A DNA stretch of 64,000 bases, taken from contig NZ_CP110139.1 of NCBI RefSeq assembly GCF_025979885.1, forward strand, positions 1,736,001 to 1,800,000. Direction: 5' to 3'. The stretch is from Hymenobacter sp. YIM 151500-1. GTDB lineage: Bacteria > Bacteroidota > Bacteroidia > Cytophagales > Hymenobacteraceae. A model generated the notes under the pieces. That model did not search any database. It had not been told where the DNA came from and was given only the letters and a program-made list of their open reading frames with translations. Position 1 is the first letter of the stretch; each line of letters opens with the position of its first letter. The position numbers and the translations under genes were made by a program. This document shows, piece by piece, positions 49,307 to 58,347 of this stretch.

Positions 49307-50410
49307 CTACGCCCGGTAAGCGCGGCCCTTCCACTCGAAGCGCAGCGGCAGCACCCGAAACAGCACCAGCCCCGTGCTGAGAGCCAGGGTGTACACCTCG
49401 AACAAGGGCAGCAAAGCCAGCGGCGCCCGGCGGCCCACCCTTCGGAAGCACACATGGGCCAGCAGGCCCTGCACCAGGAGCTTGCCACCCCACACCAAGG
49501 CAGCCGGCAGCGGCCCGGCCACCCAGGCCAGCACGGCCAGGGCCGGGTAAAAGCCGCCGTAAAGCAGCAGGCAGGCCTGGAGCCAGCGCGGCAGGGCCTC
49601 CACGCCCAGCAGCCAGCGCCGCCGCTGGTGCAGCAAGCCCCGCCAGGTGTACATGGGCAGGCTTTCGGCCAGCACCTCGGGGCGGTAGAGGTTGCGGTAG
49701 GTGAAGCCCCGCGCCAGCACCGCCCGAAACAGCTCGTAGTCCTCGGTGACGGAAAACGGCAGCTGCTCGTAGCCGCCCGTAGCTTCGTAGGCGGCCCGCG
49801 TCACGAGCATATTGTTGCCCATGGCCGTTACGGGCTGCCCCGCATCCGACACCACCTGCACCAGCCCCAGGGCCATGAGCCAGTCGAGCCCCTGGAGGCG
49901 GTGAAACAAACGCGGCCCCGTGACCAGCGTCAGGCCCGTGACGGTGCCCACGCCGGGCTGGGCGTGGGCCAGCAGACCCGTGAGCCAGGTGGGCGGCACG
50001 GCAATGTCGGCGTCGGTGATGAAGAAGTAGGCGGAAGTGGCGGCGCGGGCCAGGTGGGCCAGCACGTTGGCCTTGCCACGGGCCTGGCCCAGGGTAGTCG
50101 TAATGGGCACCACCCGAAATGTACCCGCGTAGCCGCGCATGGCTTCCGCGGCCACGGCCGCGGTGCGGTCGGTGGAGCCGTCGTCGCCGAGCAGCACTTC
50201 CACCAGCTCTGGTGGGTAATGCAGGCCCCGCAGGCTGGCCAGGCACCGCCCGATGGCCGCTTCCTCGTTGCGGGCCGCCACTAGAATGCTTACCCGCGGC
50301 AAGGGGGCAGGCAGCGGCCCCGGCTGGGCCCCACGCTGGCGCACGAACAGCCCACTAGATAGGAGCAGCAGGCCAAACCAGCCCGCGAAATAGAAAAGCA
50401 GCAGTGTCAT
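49307..50410 (-). CDS. Family 2 glycosyltransferase, membrane-bound
   Basis: A 367-residue inverting glycosyltransferase. Residues 1-22 form a membrane helix. The GT-A domain shows RVSILVAARNEEAAIG, VLLGDDGSTDRT (nucleotide-binding DDGS), ITDADIAVPPTW (metal DxD-like), SVTEDYELFRA (catalytic base ED) and LLHQRRRWLLGV (QxxRW). C-terminal membrane segments follow. It belongs to the surface polysaccharide cluster. It resembles the second GT2 gene at 60.7-62.1 kb, but has no in-frame repeat insert between the helix and the catalytic domain, making it a useful comparison. Confidence 0.9.
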   Translation of the reverse strand: MTLLLFYFAGWFGLLLLSSGLFVRQRGAQPGPLPAPLPRVSILVAARNEEAAIGRCLASLRGLHYPPELVEVLLGDDGSTDRTAAVAAEAMRGYAGTFRVVPITTTLGQARGKANVLAHLARAATSAYFFITDADIAVPPTWLTGLLAHAQPGVGTVTGLTLVTGPRLFHRLQGLDWLMALGLVQVVSDAGQPVTAMGNNMLVTRAAYEATGGYEQLPFSVTEDYELFRAVLARGFTYRNLYRPEVLAESLPMYTWRGLLHQRRRWLLGVEALPRWLQACLLLYGGFYPALAVLAWVAGPLPAALVWGGKLLVQGLLAHVCFRRVGRRAPLALLPLFEVYTLALSTGLVLFRVLPLRFEWKGRAYRA

Positions 50411-50432
50411 GCAGGCGCAAGGTACGCACCCT

Positions 50433-50594
50433 GGCCGGGGACCTTACCCCCTAGCCCCTTCTCCAAAAGAGAGGGGGGACTAGTTTGTAGCTCTAGACTA
50501 GAAAGCTAAAACTAGAGTCCCTCCCTCTTGGGGAGGGGTTGGGGTGGGGTTACTAGTCCCCTCTCTTTTGGAAAGGGGGCTAGGGGTGAGGTCC
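50433..50594. repeat. GACCTTACCCCCTAGCCCC-type palindromic repeat, intergenic copy
   Basis: Left arm ACCCCCTAGCCCCTTCTCC with AAAAGAGAGGGG, an inner inverted TCCCTCCCTCTTGGGGAGGG, and right arm CCCCTCTCTTTTGGAAAGGG with GGCTAGGGGTGAGGTC. The unit ends at the stop codon of the deacetylase gene. A related copy lies inside the glycosyltransferase gene at 61745-61966. Confidence 0.85.
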
Positions 50595-50595
50595 A

Positions 50596-51225
50596 CTACA
50601 GCCGCTCAAACCGAAACCCCTGCGCGGCAAAGTGGTCCAGGTAACGGGGCAGCACGTAGCGGAGGTTGCGGCTGGCTTTCAGGCTGTCGTGAAACACGAC
50701 GATGGAGCCGGGGCGCGAGAGGCGGATGGCCGTGGCCAGGCAGGTAGCCGGGTTGAAGTGCTGGTCGTAGTCGCAGGTCAGCACGTCCCACATAACTACT
50801 TGGTGAGTGGCGTGCAGAGTCTGGGCCAGGGGCCGGGTGATGCGGCCGTAGGGCGGGCGCATGAGGGGCCGGACTTCGGGCTGCAGCTCATCCAGCAGGG
50901 CCTGGCACTGGGCTACGTCGCGCAGGTAGTGCGGGCGCGAGTGAGTCCAGCCGCTGATATGGTAGTAGGTGTGGTTGGCGAGGCGGTGGCCGCCGGCCAG
51001 CACGGCCTGGGCCACGTCGGGGTGGCGCCGCAGGTTGTCGCCCACGCAGAAGAACGTGCCGCGGGCATCGTAGCGGGCCAGCTGCTCCAGCACGAAGGGC
51101 GTTTCTTCGGGAATGGGCCCGTCGTCGAAGGTGAGGTAGAGGGTGGGCGGCTCGTCGGCCGGCATCTCCCAGAGGCAGTCGGGCAGCAGGCGCCGCAGCG
51201 GGGCCGGCATTTGGAACAGTCGCAC
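50596..51225 (-). CDS. Polysaccharide deacetylase family protein
   Basis: A 209-residue NodB-fold carbohydrate esterase (CE4), removing N- or O-acetyl groups from a glycan. Seen: LTFDDGPIPEETPF (motif 1 with the catalytic Asp and metal Asp), ANHTYYHISGWTHS (motif 2, HxxxH metal site), LMRPPYGRITRPLA (motif 3), and VMWDVLTCDYDQ with conserved Asp. No signal peptide is obvious. The likely start is GTG giving MRLFQMPAP. It lies in a gene group with GT2 and GT4 glycosyltransferases, so it probably modifies that polysaccharide. Confidence 0.9.
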   Translation of the reverse strand: MRLFQMPAPLRRLLPDCLWEMPADEPPTLYLTFDDGPIPEETPFVLEQLARYDARGTFFCVGDNLRRHPDVAQAVLAGGHRLANHTYYHISGWTHSRPHYLRDVAQCQALLDELQPEVRPLMRPPYGRITRPLAQTLHATHQVVMWDVLTCDYDQHFNPATCLATAIRLSRPGSIVVFHDSLKASRNLRYVLPRYLDHFAAQGFRFERL

Positions 51226-51267
51226 GTGCGTAGCGGAATAGGGTTAGTGGCAAAGGTAGCCTGGGAA

Positions 51268-51357
51268 GCGGCAAGCTGTAAGCCACACGCTGCAAGCCTC
51301 AAGCTGCAAGCTTCAGGCATGGTCTAGCTTGCAGCGTGTGGCTTACAGCTTGCCGCT
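51268..51357. repeat. AAGCTGTAAGC-family inverted repeat, copy 3
   Basis: GCGGCAAGCTGTAAGCCACA and CGCTGCAAGC mirrored by GCTTGCAGCG and TGTGGCTTACAGCTTGCCGC. The right arm contains the TAA stop of the adjacent GT4 gene (SGKL-stop), as copy 2 does for the HsdR_N-like gene. Confidence 0.9.
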
Positions 51358-52476
51358 CACTAAACTAACTGCTTCCCACAGGGCCTGGGCGCTCTGGTCC
51401 CAAGAGAAGCGCTGCACGTTCCGGAAGCCGCGCTCCACCAGGGCGGCGCGGTACGCGGGGTCCTCATGCACCTGCTGCAGGCCAGCGGCAATGGACTCAA
51501 CCTGAAAGGGGTCGACGAGGCAGGCGGCGTCGCCGGCTACTTCGGGCAGGGAGCTGCAGTTGGAGGTGATGACCGGGGAGCCGCAGGCCTGAGCCTCGAT
51601 GATGGGAATGCCGAAGCCCTCGAAGTAGGGCACGTAGGCCGTGCCCAGGGCCGCGGCGTAGAGCTGCACCAGCTCGTCGTCCTGCACGCGGCCCGTAAGG
51701 TGCACGTCGTGGCGGAAGCGCAGGTGCTGGTAGGTGTCGAACATGGGCCCGGCTTTCCAGGCCGTGCGGCCCACGATGAGCAGCTTGGTGGCCGCGCCGG
51801 TCTGGGCCTTGAAGGCGTCGAAAGCCCGCAGCAGGTTCACCAGGTTTTTGCGCGGCTGCAAGGCGCCCACGAATAGGAAATACGGCTTGCCGGCGCTGAA
51901 CCGGTCCCGTGTGGCCTGCTGCACGGCGGCCGGCTGGGGCCGGAACCGGGCGTCGGCGGCGTTGTACACCACGCTGATGCGGCTTTCGGGCAGGCCGTAG
52001 GTGCGCACCAGGTCCTGGCGCGTAGCTTCCGACACCGCCACCACCCGCTGGGAAGCCCGCGCAAACCGGGGCGCGAAGAAGTGGTAGTACTTGCGCTGCA
52101 CCAGGCCCACGTCCTGCGGAAAATGCTCGAAGGCGAGGTCGTGCATCACCGTCACGCGGGGCACATGGGTGTTGAGCGTAGTGAAGCCGTCGGGGCTCAG
52201 GAACACGGCCGGGCGGTGGCGGCGCAGCCAGGCAGCCACGGCGCCTTCAAACCAGGCTACAAACAAAAACGGGTGCCGGGCCGGCGGAAACAGCACGTGC
52301 GGCACCACATTCGGCCCGAACAGGTAGCGCGCGTCGTAGGGCCTGTCGAACAGGAAGTGAAACGTGTGCTCCGGGTGGGCCGCCACCATGCGCCGCAGCG
52401 TCTCAAACGTAAACCGCCCAATGCCTTCCAGCTGGTCCCCCGGCAACAGAAAACGAGTATTGACGGCGAGGTGCAT
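51343..52476 (-). CDS. Family 4 glycosyltransferase
   Basis: A 377-residue retaining glycosyltransferase of the GT-B fold. Seen: the N-terminal MHLAVNTRFLLPGDQLEGIG; YFLFVGALQPRKNLVNLLRA at the start of the second domain; VPYFEGFGIPIIEAQACGSP with the conserved E-x7-E donor site; and SNCSSLPEVAGDAACLVDPF. Part of the surface polysaccharide cluster, with the flippase gene upstream and the deacetylase gene downstream on the same strand. The C-terminal codons come from an adjacent palindromic repeat. Confidence 0.9.
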   Translation of the reverse strand: MHLAVNTRFLLPGDQLEGIGRFTFETLRRMVAAHPEHTFHFLFDRPYDARYLFGPNVVPHVLFPPARHPFLFVAWFEGAVAAWLRRHRPAVFLSPDGFTTLNTHVPRVTVMHDLAFEHFPQDVGLVQRKYYHFFAPRFARASQRVVAVSEATRQDLVRTYGLPESRISVVYNAADARFRPQPAAVQQATRDRFSAGKPYFLFVGALQPRKNLVNLLRAFDAFKAQTGAATKLLIVGRTAWKAGPMFDTYQHLRFRHDVHLTGRVQDDELVQLYAAALGTAYVPYFEGFGIPIIEAQACGSPVITSNCSSLPEVAGDAACLVDPFQVESIAAGLQQVHEDPAYRAALVERGFRNVQRFSWDQSAQALWEAVSLVSGKL

Positions 52477-52666
52477 AGCTTGTTCGGGGCTTCGTTTTCG
52501 TGCTGTTTGCTACCAGTATCTTAAATCAGGCACCCAACTGGGTGACGTGGCTGATTTTACGCGGCGACGGTAAACAACCGTGGCAACCAGGAGTGCATCA
52601 CTTCTACGCGTGGCGTGAGCCTGGAAGGGTGGATGGCTGAAGGGGTAGCTGTTGATTCTATCATTG

Positions 52667-54067
52667 TCATTTTCGCCGGAGCCCTTGTAGCTGCCGCAAC
52701 TCGGCAGGACGCACAACGCGCACAGCCAGCACCAGCACCACGAAAAGCAGGCCAGCCAGCGCCGTTTCCACCATCCAGTGCAGGTGCGCTACGTGTTGCA
52801 GCGCATACCAGCCCGCCCCCAGCCCAGCCAGCAGGCTCAGCAAGCGGGCCAGTGTGCTCCAAGGCACCGGCACACCGGCGTGGCGCTGCACCAGCCATAC
52901 ATACCCCACCGATACTAAGGCCGCGCAGACTAGCGTGTTCCAGGCCGCAGCTATGGCACCAAACCGCGGCAAAAACAGCAGATTCAAGCCAATATTCAAC
53001 AGGGCACTCAGGGCCACCAGGCGGTTCACGGTGCGTACGTAGTGGGTGCTGTTGAGCAAGGTTGCGTACAGGGCAAAAAACGCGTGCACCAGCACGTTGA
53101 CAAACAGTACCTTCAGGCACCACGCCATGCGCGCAACCTCGGCCGCCGAGCTGTGCTTGAACTGCCAGAAGAGCACTTCGCCCCGAAACAGCACAAATAC
53201 GCAGACAAACAGCATGGGTATCGTGACTATCCGCTGCCCAAACCACAGCAGTTCCCGCTGCTCGGCCGGGCGGTGCGTGGCGCCGGAGAAGCGGGCAAAA
53301 AACAAGGGCAGCACGGTCCAGAGGTACATCATCACCGCATCCACCCAGCGGTAGGCCCCGGCATAGTAGCCCGCTTCATCGGCCGAGGCCAACCGCTCCA
53401 GCATCACCATATCCACCCGCTCATTCAGGCCATACAACAAGTTCATTACGGCAAACGGCACGGTTTCGCGCAGCACGCCGCCGGCCTGCTTCCACTGCCA
53501 GCGGTAGCGGATGCGGCCAAACAGGCGCGTCATCAGCCCGTAGAGCAAGGCCACGGTAAACCCGGCCGCCGCTACCCGCACGCCCACGTAGCGCTCCAGC
53601 GTGAGGCCCAGGGGCAACAGGGCCGCCACCAGCCCCAGCAGCAGAAACTTCTCGAATACCGACAGCACGGCGTCGGTGTTGAAGCGCTGCTGGGCCTGCA
53701 AGGTGCCCCGCAAAAACTGCCCGTACTGAGTTAGCAGCAGGCTGGCACCCACGGCAGCCAGCAGGCCCAGCGTGGCGCCGCGGTAGCCCAGCATCCAGCC
53801 CAGGCCCACCATAGCCCCCAGGGCCACGCCATTCAGCGCCCCGCGCAGGGGCAGGATGGTAGGGAAATACTCCGCCAGAAAGCCCGGCTCGGCCGCCACC
53901 CGCTTCACGCTATAGTGAGTCAGCCCCAGATCCGACACCGTGGCCAGCACCAGCGTGAGGGCCGACAAGGCCGTGAACAGCCCGAAAGCCGCGTGGCCCA
54001 GGCGGTCCTGCACTACATTTTCGAGAATAACCCACCCTGGCTTTATCAGCAGGTTGAGCAGCACCAC
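52667..54067 (-). CDS. Polysaccharide flippase (Wzx-like, MOP superfamily)
   Basis: A 466-residue protein with about 12-14 membrane segments, similar to oligosaccharide flippases that move lipid-linked repeat units across the inner membrane. Seen: NLLIKPGWVILENVVQDRLG near the start; FGLFTALSALTLVLATVSDL; and VMMYLWTVLPLFFARFSGAT. The start is uncertain: in this frame an upstream TAA leaves FWSGIKRFLGNISL before the first GTG pair, and homologues seem to start with an ATG before IKRFLGNIS. A GTG is used here, which may lose about 10 residues. Confidence 0.82.
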   Translation of the reverse strand: MVLLNLLIKPGWVILENVVQDRLGHAAFGLFTALSALTLVLATVSDLGLTHYSVKRVAAEPGFLAEYFPTILPLRGALNGVALGAMVGLGWMLGYRGATLGLLAAVGASLLLTQYGQFLRGTLQAQQRFNTDAVLSVFEKFLLLGLVAALLPLGLTLERYVGVRVAAAGFTVALLYGLMTRLFGRIRYRWQWKQAGGVLRETVPFAVMNLLYGLNERVDMVMLERLASADEAGYYAGAYRWVDAVMMYLWTVLPLFFARFSGATHRPAEQRELLWFGQRIVTIPMLFVCVFVLFRGEVLFWQFKHSSAAEVARMAWCLKVLFVNVLVHAFFALYATLLNSTHYVRTVNRLVALSALLNIGLNLLFLPRFGAIAAAWNTLVCAALVSVGYVWLVQRHAGVPVPWSTLARLLSLLAGLGAGWYALQHVAHLHWMVETALAGLLFVVLVLAVRVVRPAELRQLQGLRRK

Positions 54068-54237
54068 GAGGCTGATGTTTCCGAGGAAGCGTTTGATGCC
54101 GGACCAGAATTAGAGCAAGACCATACGGGCAGGAAAGCTGGTCTCCAGCCCCAAAAAACACGAAGCCAGGTGCCACGGAGGGCAAAACTACGCAAATCTG
54201 TATGGACCGAAGTCCGAACGGCCGCTCATTTTTCCTC

Positions 54238-54245
54238 TATCTTTG
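54238..54245 (+). promoter_or_regulatory. -7 element TATCTTTG upstream of Wzz-like gene
   Basis: Identical to the element before ald and matching TAnnTTTG, 54 nt before the ATG. The -33 element is not evident. Confidence 0.45.
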
Positions 54246-54299
54246 CCAGCCTCCGCACGTGGTGCTTTCACTTTCCAGGTTCGGGAGCTGTACACATCT

Positions 54300-55373
54300 A
54301 TGTTAGAACGCACGTATTCTTTGCTGGGGTTGTGGCCCATTATTGATCGTTGGAAGAAGTTGGTAGGGACGGCACTGGCCTTGGCGCTGGTGGTCAGCCT
54401 GGTGGTGGCCCTGCTGCTGCCCAATATCTACACTTCCACGGCCGTTTTCTTTCCTACGAACCCTCAGAGCACCGACCCCGACCGGATTGTGGACGGCGAA
54501 AAGCTGGAGCTGGAAAACCGCACCGAGGACCTGGACCGCGTGATTACCATCGGCGAGTCGCAGCCAGTGGCTGAGCTGATGATCCGGCGCTTCGACCTCT
54601 ACAACCACTACGGCGTAGGCCAGCCCGGCGAAGACAAGGCCGATGAAGCGGTGCTCAAGGAGTTTAGCGACAACCTGGGCATTGTGCACAATGAGCGCGA
54701 CGCCATTGAGCTGACGTTTCAGGACACGGACAAGCAGCTGGCCGCCCGCATGGCCAATGCCATGGTGCAGGTTATCGACTCCATCAACCAGCAGCTGACC
54801 CTGGAAAACCGCCGCAACGTGCTGGGCCTGTTCAAGCAGCGCTACGAGTTCCTGAACGGGGAGTTTGAACGCTCGCGCCGCCAGCTGGTGCAGGCCCGCC
54901 GCCGCTACGGCATCTTTAATGAGGAGATGCAGTCGCGCTACCTGGCCCGCGAAATTATTGAGATTGAAAGCAAGCTGCGCCAGGCCGAGGGCGGCAGCGG
55001 CAACGCCGGGGCCCTGCGCCGCTCCCTGCGCGGCCTCACCCAGGCCGACGGCGGCAACGTGGTAAACCTGGAGAACTACACCCAGGGCCTCGACTCGGTG
55101 AAGATGTTTACGGCCCGCCTCGAAGACCTGCAAGCCCGCCTGGTAAAGGCCCGCGGCGACTACGAAATTGCCGATGTGGCCATCCGGGGCAAGCTGTCGT
55201 CGCTGTACGTGGTGCAAAAAGCCTACCCGGCCGTGAAGAAGAGCAAGCCCGTGCGCTGGCTGATTGTGGTGGGAGCCGTGGCCCTCACGCTGATGCTGTC
55301 GGTGGTGCTGATTACGCTGCTGGAGCTGCTGCGCCGCACGCAGCGGCCGGTTTCGCTCAGCACGGCCGCATGA
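54300..55373 (+). CDS. Wzz-like polysaccharide chain-length determinant / exopolysaccharide export protein
   Basis: A 357-residue membrane protein of the polysaccharide co-polymerase type. One N-terminal membrane segment (around residues 23-43, LVGTALALALVVSLVVALLL) is followed by YTSTAVFFPTNPQSTDPDRI, a large periplasmic domain with long coiled-coil-like helices (LVQARRRYGIFNEEMQSRYL) and a second membrane helix (WLIVVGAVALTLMLSVVLIT) near the C-terminus. No kinase domain. Overlaps the next gene by 4 nt, so they form an operon. The start is the ATG before LERTYSLLG. Confidence 0.85.
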   Translation: MLERTYSLLGLWPIIDRWKKLVGTALALALVVSLVVALLLPNIYTSTAVFFPTNPQSTDPDRIVDGEKLELENRTEDLDRVITIGESQPVAELMIRRFDLYNHYGVGQPGEDKADEAVLKEFSDNLGIVHNERDAIELTFQDTDKQLAARMANAMVQVIDSINQQLTLENRRNVLGLFKQRYEFLNGEFERSRRQLVQARRRYGIFNEEMQSRYLAREIIEIESKLRQAEGGSGNAGALRRSLRGLTQADGGNVVNLENYTQGLDSVKMFTARLEDLQARLVKARGDYEIADVAIRGKLSSLYVVQKAYPAVKKSKPVRWLIVVGAVALTLMLSVVLITLLELLRRTQRPVSLSTAA

Positions 55374-56815
55374 ACCGCCTGCTAAATCAGCTATGGCCCC
55401 CGGACACGGCCCAGCGGGTATTTGTGGGGTTTGTGCTGGTGCTGCTGGTGGGCGGTGCCGCCGCCCTGCTGCTGAAAACACCCCTGCCCCTGCTGCCCGC
55501 CGTGCTGCTTCTGGGCCTGCTGCTGGTGCTTATCGACTGGCGCCTGGTGTTCTACTTGCTCTTTGCCTCCCTGGCCTTTGCCCGCGAAATAGCCATGCCC
55601 GGCGGCCTGAGCCTCGACGTGCCCTCCGAGCCCCTGATGCTGGTGCTAACGGGCTGCGTGGGGGCCGCGCTGCTACTGGGCTACGGGCACCTGCCGCGCC
55701 GGGAACTACTGCACCCGGTTATCGTCTTGCTGCTGCTGCTGCTGCTCTGGTCTATTACGTCAACTTTCTTTTCGGTTGATACAACCAAGTCGGTTAAATA
55801 CCTGCTGGCCAAAATCTGGTATCTGGTACCGTTCATTCTGGGCACGTGGCTGATTGTACGCCGCCCTACCGACCTATGGCGGGTAGCGGGGCTGTACGTG
55901 GGCAGCGCCTGCATTACGGTCATTATTACGGCCGTTCGTCACGCCTCATCAGGCTTTTCCTTTGATGGCATTAACCCGGCGGCGTCCTGGTTTTACCGTA
56001 ACCACGTCATTTATGCCACGGTGCTGGCGCTGCTCTTGCCCTTTGCCCTGTACGGGGTGCGGCGCAGCCGGGGCTGGGAGCGGACGGCGTGGCGGGTGGC
56101 AACGGGCCTGCTGCTGTTTGGGCTGCTCACGGCTTACACCCGGGCTTCCCTGCTGGCCTTGCCGGTAGCGGCCGTGTTTTACTGGGTGGTGCGCCTGCGC
56201 CAGATGCGCCTGTTTCTGGTGGGTGCCGTGGCGGCGGCCCTCACTGGCTCCATCTACTTCCTGAGCGAGAATACCTACCTGCTCTACGCCCCCGATTTCG
56301 AAAAAACCGTGTTCTACGGCGACGACTTCGAGAAGCACCTGGAGGCTACCTACAAGCTGGAAGACGTGTCGGGGATGGAGCGGGTGTACCGCTGGGTGGC
56401 CGCCGTGCGCATGGCCGCCGACCGGCCCCTGGTGGGCAGCGGCCCCAGCACCTTCTACCCCGAGTACAAGCGCTACACCGTGCGCAGCTTCCGCACCTAC
56501 GTGAGCGACAACCCCGAGAAATCCACCACCCACAACTACTTTCTGCTCTTGCTGGCCGAGCAGGGCTTTCCGGGGATGCTTCTGTTTATGGTGCTGCTGG
56601 TGGTGGCCCTGCTGATGCTAGAGCACCTCTACCACCGCACCCTGCCCGGCTCCGAGCTGCGCTACATCACGCTGGCTTGTGGCCTAAGCTTCGTCATCAT
56701 CGTCTTTCACCTGCTGCTCAACGAGCTGGTCGAAGTCGATAAAGTCGGCTCGTTCTTCTTCCTAAATCTAGCCGTGCTGATCCGGGTAGGAACGTGGGTG
56801 AGATATGAGAAGTGA
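55370..56815 (+). CDS. O-antigen ligase/polymerase family membrane protein (Wzy-like)
   Basis: A 481-residue protein with about 10 membrane segments. The Wzy_C-type periplasmic loop is at about residues 345-390, with RWVAAVRMAADRPLVGSGPS and TYVSDNPEKSTTHNYFLLLL, whose Ser/Gly/Thr/His pattern is characteristic of O-antigen ligases and polymerases. It starts within the stop of the Wzz-like gene (ATGA). The C-terminal residues VRYEK-stop come from the GTGAGATATGAGAAG unit of the neighbouring composite repeat. It completes the polysaccharide assembly set with flippase and Wzz. Confidence 0.88.
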   Translation: MNRLLNQLWPPDTAQRVFVGFVLVLLVGGAAALLLKTPLPLLPAVLLLGLLLVLIDWRLVFYLLFASLAFAREIAMPGGLSLDVPSEPLMLVLTGCVGAALLLGYGHLPRRELLHPVIVLLLLLLLWSITSTFFSVDTTKSVKYLLAKIWYLVPFILGTWLIVRRPTDLWRVAGLYVGSACITVIITAVRHASSGFSFDGINPAASWFYRNHVIYATVLALLLPFALYGVRRSRGWERTAWRVATGLLLFGLLTAYTRASLLALPVAAVFYWVVRLRQMRLFLVGAVAAALTGSIYFLSENTYLLYAPDFEKTVFYGDDFEKHLEATYKLEDVSGMERVYRWVAAVRMAADRPLVGSGPSTFYPEYKRYTVRSFRTYVSDNPEKSTTHNYFLLLLAEQGFPGMLLFMVLLVVALLMLEHLYHRTLPGSELRYITLACGLSFVIIVFHLLLNELVEVDKVGSFFFLNLAVLIRVGTWVRYEK

Positions 56816-57113
56816 GATATGAGAAGTGAGAAGTGAGAAGTGAGAAGTGAGAGGTGAGAAGTGAGACAGGAGAACAGCAGCCCCAGCGGGGCGACATATC
56901 GGTAGCAGGTAAGAGCCGGGAGAACAGCCAGCCCCAGCGGGGCGACACCCCTCGTTGAACGGTTGTGTCGCCCCACTGGGGCTTTGCTTTTTTACTCCTC
57001 TTTTTCTACCGATATGCCGCCCCGCTGGGGCTGCCGGTCTACTGTCTCACCTCTCACTTCTCATATCTCACCTCTCACTTCTCACTTCTCACCTCTCATA
57101 TCTCACTTCCCTA
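56803..57113. repeat. Composite repeat: GTGAGAA-type heptamers with CCCCAGCGGGGCGACA cores, copy 2
   Basis: The left tandem (GTGAGATATGAGAAGTGAGA and so on, to about 56870) begins inside the stop of the ligase gene. Two direct CCCCAGCGGGGCGACA units are followed by an inverted TGTCGCCCCACTGGGGCTTT and GCCGCCCCGCTGGGGCTGCC. The right tandem CTTCTCATATCTCACC ends at the 3' end of the SpoIIE gene. Same design as at 24193-24533. Confidence 0.9.
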
Positions 57114-58340
57114 CTTAAACCGACAGCTCAGAATCGTGATGTCATCGGCGAAGCCGGTGCCGCTGGTGTTGAAGGCTTCGATTTCGCGGAGCAGCTCACG
57201 GTGGACGGTGGGCAGCGGGGCGTAGCGGTTGTGGCGGAGCACCCGGAGTACGCCTTCCTCCCCGAACTCGTTCTGGTTGGTGTCGAATACTTCGGTGAGG
57301 CCGTCGGTGTAGGTGAGCAGCAGGGTGCGGGGCGGCACCTGGATTTCGCCCACCTTGAGCATGGGCAGCTCGTCCATCACGCCCAGCATAATGGTGCCGT
57401 CTTTGAGCACGAGCAGGGGCGCGTCTTCGCCGAGCAGCAGGGGGTCGTTGTGGCCGGCATTCACGTACTGGAGGCGGCGGGTGGCGCGGTTGTAGAGCCC
57501 GAAGAAGACGGTGATGAACTTGTCGCCGCCGGCATTGCGGAAGATGAGGTTGTTCAGCTCCTGCACCACGGTGGCTAGGTCGGCCTGCTGGCGCAGCAGG
57601 GTGCGCAGCCCAGCCTGGAAGTTCGACATCAGCAGGGAGGCCGCCACGCCCTTGCCCGACACGTCGGCCACGCAGAACAGAAACCGGTCGGCGTCGAGGC
57701 TCACCACGTCGTAGTAGTCGCCGCCCACGGCGGTGTGGGGCACGTAGGAGGCGTGCACGGCCACGCTGCTGTCGTTGGGCAGCTTGCGCGGGAAGAGCAT
57801 GGTTTGCACCTCCTGGGCAATTTCGATTTCCTTGCGCATGGCCGCATCCGCCACGCGCTGCCGGGCCAGGCGGCGGTTTTCGATGGCTCCCACCAGAATA
57901 TTGCTCAGGGTTTGCAGAAAGTTGGTGGCTTCCTCGCTGGCATAGTCCTCGTGCACGTTGCCGATGAACACGTAGGCCAGTACCTCGCCGTTCTGCACCA
58001 CCGGAATAACGGTTTCCAGCAGCTCCCACTCGGGGCTTACCTGAAAGCTGGTCATAGGGCAGGGCACCGAGCGGCAGCCCGCCAAAACGCTGGACGGCAG
58101 CGGCAGCGTACGGAAATTGGGCAACCCGGCCCCAAACGAAACGGTGCACACCCACTGACTTTCCTCTTTCACGTAGAGCACCAGCCGCCGGATGGTCAGC
58201 TGACCCAGGAGCGTAAACTGGAATATTTTGTAGAGCGCCGCTTCGGTAGAGTCCTGGTTAATGGCCTGGGTGATTTCCAGCAGAGCGCCCAGCTCCCGCT
58301 CTTTCAAGAACAGTCGTTTTTCGGGGGTAATGGTGGGCAT
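57111..58340 (-). CDS. GAF-type sensor with SpoIIE/PP2C phosphatase domain
   Basis: A 409-residue signalling phosphatase. The N-terminal about 170 residues resemble a GAF domain (LGALLEITQAINQDSTEAAL; VLAYVFIGNVHEDYASEEA), followed by a linker helix (EIEIAQEVQTMLFPRKLP). The PP2C-type SpoIIE domain has AVGGDYYDVVSLDADRFLF, CVADVSGKGVAASLLMSNFQ, VNAGHNDPLLLGE and LLLTYTDGLTEVFDTNQNE, with the metal-binding Asp residues in place. In other bacteria such phosphatases dephosphorylate STAS proteins in partner-switching. A STAS-like gene lies at 48.8 kb, but a link is not shown. The ATG follows a CCTAAG leader repeat. Confidence 0.9.
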   Translation of the reverse strand: MPTITPEKRLFLKERELGALLEITQAINQDSTEAALYKIFQFTLLGQLTIRRLVLYVKEESQWVCTVSFGAGLPNFRTLPLPSSVLAGCRSVPCPMTSFQVSPEWELLETVIPVVQNGEVLAYVFIGNVHEDYASEEATNFLQTLSNILVGAIENRRLARQRVADAAMRKEIEIAQEVQTMLFPRKLPNDSSVAVHASYVPHTAVGGDYYDVVSLDADRFLFCVADVSGKGVAASLLMSNFQAGLRTLLRQQADLATVVQELNNLIFRNAGGDKFITVFFGLYNRATRRLQYVNAGHNDPLLLGEDAPLLVLKDGTIMLGVMDELPMLKVGEIQVPPRTLLLTYTDGLTEVFDTNQNEFGEEGVLRVLRHNRYAPLPTVHRELLREIEAFNTSGTGFADDITILSCRFK

Positions 58341-58347
58341 ATGTAGA

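Noticed and set aside
48638..50284. 548-codon plus-strand open frame
   Set aside because: Overlaps the STAS-like gene in another frame and lies antisense to the GT2 gene; its translation is Gly/Pro/Gln/His-rich.
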